A stretch of 8,431 nt of DNA from positions 1-8,431 of the forward strand of contig UQDE01000045.1 of assembly GCA_900539735.1 (NCBI GenBank), written 5' to 3'. Position numbers and translations under genes: made by a program. Below, one piece after another: positions 1 through 8,095 of the stretch. Below the pieces are notes generated by a model. The model saw only the letters and a list, made by a program, of their open reading frames with translations, did not search any database and was not told the origin of the DNA. The DNA is from an uncultured Collinsella sp. GTDB lineage: Bacteria; Actinomycetota; Coriobacteriia; Coriobacteriales; Coriobacteriaceae. Position 1 is the first letter of the stretch; each line of letters opens with the position of its first letter.

Positions 1-53
1 GATATGGCACCGTGGGGACACATGTATGTCAATCCTGGTCTAACAGAGCCTTA

Positions 54-111
54 AAATATCATTCTGTCATGTATGCAGTTGGCGACAAGCCCCGCGTTCA
101 GAATGATATTT
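54..111. repeat. 13-bp perfect inverted repeat, 32-nt spacer, upstream of carA
   Basis: The arms are AAATATCATTCTG (54-66) and CAGAATGATATTT (99-111), an exact reverse-complement pair separated by 32 bases. The core TATCATT recurs in direct orientation at 152-158. There is no T-tract after the right arm, so a standard intrinsic terminator for an upstream gene is unlikely. It could be a pair of operator half-sites for a regulator of carAB, or a small mobile palindrome. I could not match it convincingly to an ArgR box. No coding region is visible in 1-268. Confidence 0.6.
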
Positions 112-204
112 CCCGGTCCCAGAAAAAACATTATGCATAGAAAGTCATAATTATCATTTCGTAAACATTTCGATGAAATTAACGCCATGGCGCATACTTG
201 CGGT

Positions 205-210
205 TACAAT
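205..210 (+). promoter_or_regulatory. Candidate -10 box (TACAAT) for carAB
   Basis: TACAAT matches five of six bases of the TATAAT consensus. It would start transcription near 217, just upstream of the PyrR-type hairpin, giving a short leader of about 50 nt. No good -35 hexamer stands 16-18 bases upstream. A second candidate -10, CATAAT at 146-151, would give a leader of about 110 nt. The choice between them is an inference; either would place the hairpin at 232-262 in the transcript. Confidence 0.35.
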
Positions 211-231
211 ACCGCGAGGCCTAACTACCAA

Positions 232-264
232 CCTTTAAGCCGGTCCGGAGAGACCGGGAAGGAG
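232..264 (+). promoter_or_regulatory. PyrR-binding RNA hairpin overlapping the carA Shine-Dalgarno
   Basis: Upper stem CCGGTC (240-245) pairs exactly with GACCGG (252-257) around the hexaloop CGGAGA (246-251), which fits the CNGNGA loop of PyrR-binding RNAs. The segment GTCCGGAGAGACC also follows most of the wider consensus ARUCCNGNGAGGYU. Below an asymmetric purine-rich bulge (236-239 against 258), CCTT (232-235) pairs with AAGG (259-262), part of the ribosome binding site AAGGAG (259-264). PyrR senses UMP/UTP. In mycobacteria such hairpins repress translation instead of causing transcription attenuation. No terminator or antiterminator is visible here, so translational repression of carA is the likely mode. 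PyrR itself is not in the window. Confidence 0.75.
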
Positions 265-268
265 AATT

Positions 269-1708
269 ATGGCGAACAACCATACTGCGGGCACTGCTGC
301 CCGCACCTTCGCGCCCAGCGAGCTTTGCCAGCGCATGCTGGCCAAAACCAGCAAGGGCACCTGCGGTCCCTGCATCCTGTACCTTGAGGATGGGACCATT
401 TTTTATGGCCGTGCATGCGGTGCCGAGGGTACCGCGACCGGCGAGGTCTGCTTCAACACCTCGCTTGAGGGCTACTTTGAGGTCATGACCGACCCGAGCT
501 ATGCCGGCCAAATCGTAACCATGACCTATCCGCAGATCGGTAACTACGGTATCGACGAGACCGACGTCCAATCAGCCTTCCCCGGTGATACCGCCCGCCC
601 CGCGAGCGCTCCTGCCATGCGCGGCATGATCGTCCGCGACATGTGTGCCACGCCTTCCAACTGGCGCTCGGCCGTCAGCGTGCCGGAGTACCTGCGTGCC
701 CACGGCATCGTCGCTATCGAGGGCGTCGATACCCGCGCTCTTGTGCGCCACCTGCGCGACAACGGCTCCAAGATGGGCATTATCTCGACGGAAATCTTTG
801 ACGTCGCCGAGCTTGCCGAGCGTCTGACCGCAGCGCCGACGCTGGTGGGCGAGAACCTGGTCAAGACCGTGAGCTGCCCTGAGCCCCACGAGTTTGCAGC
901 TGCCGACCTGCCCGCCACGCATGGCTTTGCGCTTGCCCCTGCCGCCCCCGCCCGCCACAACGTGGTCGCCTACGACTGCGGCGTCAAGCGCGGCATTCTG
1001 GAGGGCCTCGTCCGCGCCGGCTGCGACCTTACTGTCGTGCCGTGGGATACGCCCGCGAGTGAGGTGCTCGACATGAATCCCGACGGCGTCTTTTTATCCA
1101 ACGGCCCCGGCGACCCCGATGCCGTGGTGGAGACCTACGAGCAGGTGCAGCAGCTGATCAGCAAGGTGCCGGTCTTTGGCATTTGCCTTGGTCACCAGAT
1201 GATCAGCTTGGCGTGCGGCGCCCAAATGGAAAAGCTTAAATTCGGTCACCGTGGCGGTAACCAGCCGGTTATGAACCTGGTGAGCCGTCGCGTGGAGATT
1301 ACCGCGCAAAACCACGGCTTTGGCCTGCTGTTCCCCAGTCTGGGCAAACTGATCCCGGAGCTTTCCGGCGGCGAGACCGAGCATGCGGCCGACGGCGACC
1401 TGCGCGCCTGGGTGCGTCGCGGCATCGCGCCGGTCGTGATGAACGAGTGCTTCGGCCGCATTCGCCTGACGCACGTGAACCTCAACGATGGCACCGCCGA
1501 GGGCATCCAGCTGCTCGACGCCCCGTGCTTCTCGGTCCAGTACCACCCCGAGGCCTCGCCCGGCCCCACCGATGCCCACTATCTCTTTACCGCCTTTACG
1601 CGACTCATGGATGGCGAGGAGAACTACCTGGACATCGACACCGCGAAGGACCGCCTTGCCGGCTGGAATTTCGCCGAGACTGCCGCGACCGAGACCGAGG
1701 AGAACTAA
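269..1708 (+). CDS. carA: Carbamoyl-phosphate synthase small subunit (glutamine amidotransferase)
   Basis: CarA hydrolyses glutamine and channels ammonia to CarB for cytoplasmic carbamoyl-phosphate synthesis, the first step of pyrimidine and a step of arginine synthesis. The N-terminal CPSase domain starts at LYLEDGT (37-43). The class I glutamine amidotransferase domain follows, with NGPGDP (278-283), nucleophile Cys306 in GICLGHQ, QNHGF (347-351) and His426/Glu428 in QYHPEAS, so the catalytic triad is intact. AAGGAG at 259-264 fixes the start. At 479 residues it is about 100 longer than E. coli CarA (382). By my manual comparison this is a 30-residue N-terminal extension, about 36 extra residues between QNHGF and LTHVNL (402 region), and a C-terminal tail of about 25 after the last amidotransferase helix. 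carB follows after one base. Confidence 0.97.
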   Translation: MANNHTAGTAARTFAPSELCQRMLAKTSKGTCGPCILYLEDGTIFYGRACGAEGTATGEVCFNTSLEGYFEVMTDPSYAGQIVTMTYPQIGNYGIDETDVQSAFPGDTARPASAPAMRGMIVRDMCATPSNWRSAVSVPEYLRAHGIVAIEGVDTRALVRHLRDNGSKMGIISTEIFDVAELAERLTAAPTLVGENLVKTVSCPEPHEFAAADLPATHGFALAPAAPARHNVVAYDCGVKRGILEGLVRAGCDLTVVPWDTPASEVLDMNPDGVFLSNGPGDPDAVVETYEQVQQLISKVPVFGICLGHQMISLACGAQMEKLKFGHRGGNQPVMNLVSRRVEITAQNHGFGLLFPSLGKLIPELSGGETEHAADGDLRAWVRRGIAPVVMNECFGRIRLTHVNLNDGTAEGIQLLDAPCFSVQYHPEASPGPTDAHYLFTAFTRLMDGEENYLDIDTAKDRLAGWNFAETAATETEEN

Positions 1709-1709
1709 C

Positions 1710-5024
<3,315 letters not shown>

Positions 5025-5133
5025 GGTGACCTGTCCGGCCGGGGCGGGGGCCGAGTTTCCCCCTTCGCTCCGGCTGCAAGCAGAGTCGCTCAGTGGGAAA
5101 CTCGGCTCCCCCGCCCCGGCCTGCGGTGACTTG
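5025..5133. repeat. Long GC-rich palindrome flanked by a short direct repeat, just after carB
   Basis: Left arm 5037-5061 (begins GGCCGGGGCGG, ends GAGTTTCCC) is the reverse complement of right arm 5095-5121 apart from a two-base bulge (CT, about 5107-5108). This makes a 25-bp stem with a 33-nt loop (5062-5094) that holds a smaller CTGC/GCAG dyad. GGTGAC stands on both sides (5025-5030 and 5125-5130; 8 of 9 bases match if extended to GGTGAC[CT]TG), which resembles a target-site duplication. There is no T-tract, so it is not a classic intrinsic terminator, though such a stem could stop transcription or protect the carAB mRNA 3' end. A dispersed palindromic repeat or MITE is the likely class; copy number is unknown. 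Confidence 0.65.
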
Positions 5134-5164
5134 GTTGTGCCGTGTGCTGCAGAAGGGGCTTTGT

Positions 5165-5398
5165 GCGTCCGGTGGCAATCAGGGTTCCGGCAACGGTGGG
5201 CAGACATCCGGCGGTTCGAACGATGGCGCCCAGGCGGGAAAGCCCGCTGGTGACAAGGCTCAGGGTGGCAAGTCCGCTAACTCACTTGCGAGCACCGGTG
5301 ATCAAACGGTGGCGACCGTCGCCGCGATCGGCGGCCTGGGTGCCGCGATCGCCGCAATCGGAGTCTTCCTTGCTCGTTTCCGCCGCAAGGAAGACTAG
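5165..5398 (+). pseudogene. 3' remnant of a sortase-anchored (LAXTG) surface protein gene
   Basis: The frame ending at TAG 5396-5398 encodes a Gly/Ser/Asn/Lys-rich spacer (SGGNQGSGNGGQTSGG onward), the sorting motif LASTG (5285-5299), a hydrophobic Ala/Gly/Ile-rich span and the positive tail RFRRKED. This is the standard C-terminal cell-wall sorting signal: sortase cuts between Thr and Gly and attaches the protein to peptidoglycan. LAXTG in place of LPXTG is typical of sortase classes in high-GC Gram-positives. There is no signal peptide, adhesive domain or ribosome binding site. The frame extends back only to 5093, inside the palindrome, so the 5' part of the gene is missing. The left boundary given is approximate. 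It is probably a decayed fragment, joined to the carB 3' flank by deletion or insertion. Confidence 0.7.
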
Positions 5399-5403
5399 CG
5401 CGA

Positions 5404-5418
5404 GCGATTGACAATCGC
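5404..5418. repeat. 7-bp dyad after the surface-protein remnant
   Basis: GCGATTG-A-CAATCGC is a perfect palindrome around one base, a few bases after the TAG at 5396-5398. Its centre is too tight for the full stem to form in RNA, so it is either a weak hairpin ahead of the terminator or a DNA-binding site. No function is assigned. Confidence 0.35.
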
Positions 5419-5431
5419 ACACGTTTCCCAA

Positions 5432-5463
5432 GAGGGCCGCGGTAACCGTCGCGGCCCTCACTT
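5432..5463 (+). terminator. Terminator-like hairpin after the surface-protein remnant
   Basis: GAGGGCCGCG (5432-5441) pairs exactly with CGCGGCCCTC (5450-5459) around the 8-base loop GTAACCGT. The following CTTT is only a short T-tract. The placement, some 35 bases after the TAG of the LAXTG remnant, fits the original terminator of that surface-protein gene. Confidence 0.7.
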
Positions 5464-5565
5464 TACCGGAGCGGTCTGAGGACTCGCGTCTTTCGCTTCG
5501 GACTGCTGCGCAGGGTCAATCAGGCGGAGATCTCACCCGTGTCGGGTTTGCGATAGCTTGGCGAA
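5464..5565. other. Intergenic stretch with no identifiable gene
   Basis: I see no coding frame with a plausible ribosome binding site between the terminator and the ATPase promoter region. A short dyad ACCCG-TGT-CGGGT lies just upstream of the candidate -10 box. Nothing else here is assigned. Confidence 0.4.
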
Positions 5566-5571
5566 TATAAT
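5566..5571 (+). promoter_or_regulatory. Candidate -10 box (TATAAT) for the ATPase gene
   Basis: This is an exact TATAAT about 95 bases before the ATPase start codon. TTGCGA (5548-5553) is only 12 bases upstream, too close for a standard -35, and no better hexamer is seen at normal spacing, so the promoter may need an activator or be weak. A start near 5578 would put the following palindromes into the transcript leader. Confidence 0.4.
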
Positions 5572-5572
5572 T

Positions 5573-5661
5573 ACGCGAAATCTAGGATTTCTCAAAAACG
5601 CGAAGTAGATGATATATTGTACTTCGCGTTTTTCAGTTAATCTTAATTTTGCGAAGTGGAT
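5573..5661. promoter_or_regulatory. Palindrome cluster with recurring CGCGAAGT motif before the ATPase gene
   Basis: Three structures lie in a row. GAAATC-TAG-GATTTC is a 6-bp-arm palindrome at 5577-5591. AAAAACGCGAAGTA (5594-5607) and its exact reverse complement (5620-5633) enclose 12 bases. GCGAAGTGGAT at 5651-5661 repeats GCGAAGTAGAT of 5600-5610 with one mismatch. A related ACGCGAAATC is at 5573-5582. The middle structure has an A5 run before and a T5 run after the stem, so it could act as a bidirectional terminator or attenuator in the leader. The four related motif copies equally suggest a protein operator. Which role applies cannot be decided from sequence. Confidence 0.5.
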
Positions 5662-5665
5662 TGCC

Positions 5666-6877
5666 ATGAGACTTATTAATCGACCGTTCTATATGGATAA
5701 GCTCTCCAAGGTGGCGGGTTCGCCAGACATCAAGGTGATTACCGGAATCAGGCGATGCGGAAAATCGAAATTGCTTGAGGCGTTTGCCAGCCAACTTCGT
5801 TCAAACGACCCCTCGGCCAACGTCATACACGTCAACTTCAATCTACTTGAGTTCGAGCCGTTGGCGGAATACCATGCGCTGCATACATATGTGGAAAAGC
5901 ATTATATCGAGGGTTGCCGGAATATCGTCATGATCGACGAGGTCCAGATGTGTGAAGGGTTCGAGCGGGCTATCAACAGTCTTCATGCGTCAGAGAAATA
6001 TGACATTTACATCACGGGGTCGAATGCCTTTCTTCTCTCAAGCGACCTCTCGACGTTGTTCACGGGAAGAACGGTGGAGATCGAGGTCTTTCCGTTTTCA
6101 CTTGCGGAGTTCTCGGCGTATCACGAGATCACTTCTCCAGCCGAGGCCCTTGCTCGCTATGTCCGCGAGGGAGGAATGCCGGGTTCCTATATCTACCAGG
6201 ACGAAAGGATGCGTTTCTCATACATCTCGGATGTGCTTGAAACTCTTATCCTGCGCGACATCAGACAAAAATATCGTATACGTAATGCGGAGCAGCTTAA
6301 ACGTTCCTGCGAGTTCCTGATGGATAACGTCGGAAACATCTCTTCTCTCAAGGGGATGGCGGCTGAGCTGTCACGAGCGAACCTTAAGATAAGCGACAAG
6401 ACGCTGGCTGTGTATATCGACTACCTGTGTGATGCGTTTGCGTTCTACCGGTTTCGTCGCTTTGACGTCTCAGGAAAGAAATACCTGTCGACGGGAGATA
6501 AATACTACCTGGCCGACCACTCGTTTCGCTACGCCGCGCTTGGTACGAAAAAGCTCGATTTTGGCCATGTTTACGAGAATATGGTGGCAATCGAGCTTAT
6601 GCGCCGCGGATGGGAAGTCTACGTGGGCGTTCTCTACCAAAAGGAAGTAGACTTTGTCGCCATCAGGCGTGACCGCCGTGTCTATATCCAGGTGAGTGAC
6701 GACATTTCCCAAGAAGCGACGCTTGAGCGTGAGCTTGATCCGCTGCGACGGATTCGAGACGCCTATCCCAAGTGCGTCATCGCCCGAACAGGGCACGAAA
6801 CGACTGATTGGGATGGCATCAAGGTCGTCGACCTGGCACGATGGCTTATGGGTGAATCAGGCGAGCTGGCCGTCTAG
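5666..6877 (+). CDS. AAA_14/DUF4143 family ATPase (COG1373-like), function unknown
   Basis: This is a predicted cytoplasmic P-loop ATPase of 403 residues. From the ATG at 5666, the Walker A motif is GIRRCGKS (27-34), Walker B is NIVMIDEVQ (86-94, Asp91/Glu92), and a sensor-like ITGSN is at 116-120; this is the AAA_14 domain. The C-terminal half is DUF4143-like and ends in a PD-(D/E)XK-like fold with EVDFVA (327-332) and YIQVS, where Gln342 stands at the place of the usual lysine, so nuclease activity is doubtful. The ORF opens at 5609, but that ATG lies inside a hairpin; 5666 gives the family-typical start MRLINRPFYMDKL and a weak GAAGTGG ribosome site. Such ATPases are common accessory genes in gut anaerobes, with no established role. 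Base composition is less GC-rich than carAB, which suggests transfer. It appears monocistronic. Confidence 0.85.
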   Translation: MRLINRPFYMDKLSKVAGSPDIKVITGIRRCGKSKLLEAFASQLRSNDPSANVIHVNFNLLEFEPLAEYHALHTYVEKHYIEGCRNIVMIDEVQMCEGFERAINSLHASEKYDIYITGSNAFLLSSDLSTLFTGRTVEIEVFPFSLAEFSAYHEITSPAEALARYVREGGMPGSYIYQDERMRFSYISDVLETLILRDIRQKYRIRNAEQLKRSCEFLMDNVGNISSLKGMAAELSRANLKISDKTLAVYIDYLCDAFAFYRFRRFDVSGKKYLSTGDKYYLADHSFRYAALGTKKLDFGHVYENMVAIELMRRGWEVYVGVLYQKEVDFVAIRRDRRVYIQVSDDISQEATLERELDPLRRIRDAYPKCVIARTGHETTDWDGIKVVDLARWLMGESGELAV

Positions 6878-6903
6878 CACGCGATGACGCGGGCTGGAAC
6901 GAA

Positions 6904-6969
6904 CGAGCGAGGATTCCGTCCCGCGAGGAGGCCAATACGGCCCTCTTCGAGGGACGGAATCCTCGCTCG
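6904..6969. repeat. Long palindrome with 19-bp perfect arms, downstream of the ATPase gene
   Basis: CGAGCGAGGATTCCGTCCC (6904-6922) and its exact reverse complement (6951-6969) enclose 28 bases. Those bases fold again (GAGGAGGCC at 6925-6933 against GGCCCTCTTC at 6939-6948, one bulge), leaving a 5-base loop AATAC. The whole forms one near-continuous hairpin. It begins 27 bases after the ATPase stop, with no T-tract behind it. GCGGG occurs on both flanks (6889-6893, 6978-6982) but not adjacent to the arms. Arm sequence is unrelated to the palindrome at 5037-5121. Likely a REP/MITE-type dispersed palindrome that may also act as an mRNA 3' end; copy number is unknown. Confidence 0.65.
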
Positions 6970-7050
6970 ATCTCTTGGCGGGACATTTTGCTCGGTCGAT
7001 GATCAACGGTTGGTGGAAAGCGATGCCTCGTCCGTGCCACTATTCCGTGA

Positions 7051-7085
7051 TTGCTGGTATTTTCTGCATGCTAAAATGAATGCAT
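7051..7085 (+). promoter_or_regulatory. Candidate promoter and operator of the toxin-antitoxin operon
   Basis: TAAAAT (7072-7077) is a fair -10; TTGCTG (7051-7056) is a possible -35, but the 15-base spacing is short. TGCAT (7065-7069) and ATGCA (7080-7084) form an inverted repeat exactly around this -10, and GCATGC and ATGCAT are palindromes in themselves. Phd/YefM antitoxins usually repress their own operon at such sites, so this is the natural operator candidate. Support is from position and symmetry only. Confidence 0.4.
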
Positions 7086-7111
7086 AAAAGACTTTATATT
7101 TGGAGGTCTCG

Positions 7112-7432
7112 ATGCCTGCTTTAAAGATGCTCGACAATCTTGTTCCCATCAGCGATTTCAGTCACGGTAAGGGTCCCGCTGCGTTTTCGAGAGTGAGCAA
7201 CGACAACCCGGTTGTAGTTTTGAAACACAACAAGCCGGCGTTCGTTATCGTGACGCCCGATGAATACCGAGAGGCTAAGCAGGCGGAGGAGGACCTCGCC
7301 TTGTTGACGTTGGCCCTTAAGAGGACGGCTGCGACAAGCGATGATGAACTCGTTTCCCTATCTGATGTTATGGCAGAGTTGGGTGTGGGCCAGGACGAAC
7401 TCGATCAGATGGATGAGGTCGAGTTTGAATGA
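7112..7432 (+). CDS. Type II antitoxin, Phd/YefM-like
   Basis: This is the predicted antitoxin of 106 residues for the toxin encoded directly downstream. The N-terminal part has the Phd/YefM pattern: a short strand (VPISDF, 11-16), a helix (AAFSRV), then the strand pair NPVVVLKHNKPAFVIVTPDEY (32-52), ending in the typical DEYREAKQ. This part dimerises and binds operator DNA. The acidic C-terminal tail (about 76-106, ending DQMDEVEFE) would wrap the toxin and neutralise it. GGAGG at 7102-7106, five bases before ATG 7112, fixes the start; the in-frame TTG at 7100 overlaps that site and is rejected. The stop overlaps the toxin start as ATGA, giving translational coupling. Family assignment rests on pattern recognition; RelB-like naming is the alternative. 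Confidence 0.82.
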   Translation: MPALKMLDNLVPISDFSHGKGPAAFSRVSNDNPVVVLKHNKPAFVIVTPDEYREAKQAEEDLALLTLALKRTAATSDDELVSLSDVMAELGVGQDELDQMDEVEFE

Positions 7433-7779
7433 GCGGGTACGAAGTCGCTTTCTACCCGGATACTCTCAAGGATCTCAAGCGTCTCGATGGTTCCCAGCGA
7501 AAACACGTGTTTAAGGCTATAGAAAGAATCAGAACGAACCCATTGCCGCAGAACGAAGGCGGATTCGGCAAGCCTCTTGGAAACAAGGCAGGCACGGATT
7601 TGACGGGCTTCATGAAAATCAAGCTCAGGGGAAGTGGCATTCGGATTGTGTACCGCCTCATTAAAATCAAAGGAAAAATGGCCATCGTAGTGGTAGGCGC
7701 TCGTGAAGACATGGAAGCGTACCGAACCGCCCAAAGGCGTGCGATTGATTTCGAGAAGTGGGCGGAAGATGCTCTCTAA
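7429..7779 (+). CDS. Type II toxin, RelE/ParE superfamily
   Basis: This is a predicted toxin of 116 residues. It opens with YEVAFYPDTLKDLKRLD, the usual first strand and helix of RelE/ParE toxins, followed by a second helix (HVFKAIERIRTNP), the GKPLG turn, and the strands FMKIKLRGSGIRIVYRL and MAIVVVGARED. Basic and aromatic residues Lys63, Lys65, Arg67, Arg72, Tyr75, Arg76, Arg92 and Tyr98 lie where RelE-type mRNA interferases place theirs, so ribosome-dependent mRNA cleavage is more likely than gyrase inhibition, but this is inference. The start overlaps the antitoxin stop by four bases (ATGA) with only a weak GAGG (7415-7418) upstream, which keeps toxin synthesis tied to antitoxin translation. 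An intrinsic terminator follows 54 bases later. Confidence 0.85.
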   Translation: MSGYEVAFYPDTLKDLKRLDGSQRKHVFKAIERIRTNPLPQNEGGFGKPLGNKAGTDLTGFMKIKLRGSGIRIVYRLIKIKGKMAIVVVGAREDMEAYRTAQRRAIDFEKWAEDAL

Positions 7780-7832
7780 CTTCATGGGCGAAAACAGGAA
7801 TGCAGCGATGTGCTTCAGGTGTGCGAGTTTTG

Positions 7833-7871
7833 AAAGGCTCTGGTGATTCGGAGGTCCGCCAGAGCCTTTTT
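7833..7871 (+). terminator. Intrinsic terminator of the toxin-antitoxin operon
   Basis: AAAGGCTCTGG (7833-7843) pairs exactly with CCAGAGCCTTT (7859-7869) around a 15-base loop and runs into a T5 tract (7867-7871). The A-run on the left makes it partly bidirectional. It follows the toxin stop by about 50 bases with no gene in between. Confidence 0.88.
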
Positions 7872-7891
7872 CTATCTGTGGACATTCCTCT

Positions 7892-8095
7892 TGGACAGTT
7901 AGTTCAGATACGTATTTTTCAGAGGACGTGTGGAGGCCAATTTGGGCACAATTGAGCTATTTTTGATAGTCTGGACCGACAAGGCCGCGCGGGCAATAGC
8001 GAGAAAGACCTATTATTAGATCTAAAGCGACTTAAAACCAGTTTGTTAGCGCCAATTAGCACCGCCAAAATATACGTATCTGAACTAACTGTCCA
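7892..8095. mobile_element. 204-bp segment bounded by 24-bp perfect inverted repeats (MITE-like or invertible)
   Basis: The left arm 7892-7915 begins TGGACAGTTAGTTCAG and ends ATACGTAT; 8072-8095 is its exact reverse complement. Allowing one extra base the match continues through TTTT. The 156 bases between have no open frame of note. They contain the palindrome TTAGATCTAA (8016-8025) and small dyads. The size, terminal repeats and lack of genes fit a MITE. I see no clear target-site duplication, although TGGACA also occurs at 7879-7884. A site-specific invertible segment is the other reading, but I find no strong promoter inside. It lies 21 bases after the toxin-antitoxin terminator. Confidence 0.55.

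Noticed and set aside
187..387. Possible 66-codon upstream frame overlapping the carA start
   Set aside because: It has no ribosome binding site, would probably start upstream of the transcript, runs into carA out of frame, and shows no motif. The PyrR hairpin and AAGGAG explain this stretch.
1488..1709. Upstream extension of the carB frame
   Set aside because: It overlaps the carA end and reads as out-of-frame shadow; GAGGAG and the family-typical start MPKRTDIKRILVIGSG place the start at 1710.
5609..5665. Earlier ATG of the ATPase frame, adding 19 residues
   Set aside because: It lies in the loop of the 14-bp inverted repeat without a ribosome binding site; family members begin near the MRLINRPFYMDKL sequence.
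6846..7087. Two overlapping short frames on opposite strands giving similar peptides (SRDGILARS)
   Set aside because: The similarity of the two peptides is a consequence of the 19-bp palindrome read on both strands, not evidence for proteins.
7405..7955. Minus-strand frames at 7405-7785 and 7452-7712 and a + frame at 7758-7955
   Set aside because: The first two are shadows of the toxin gene. The third crosses the terminator and the inverted repeat and has no motif.
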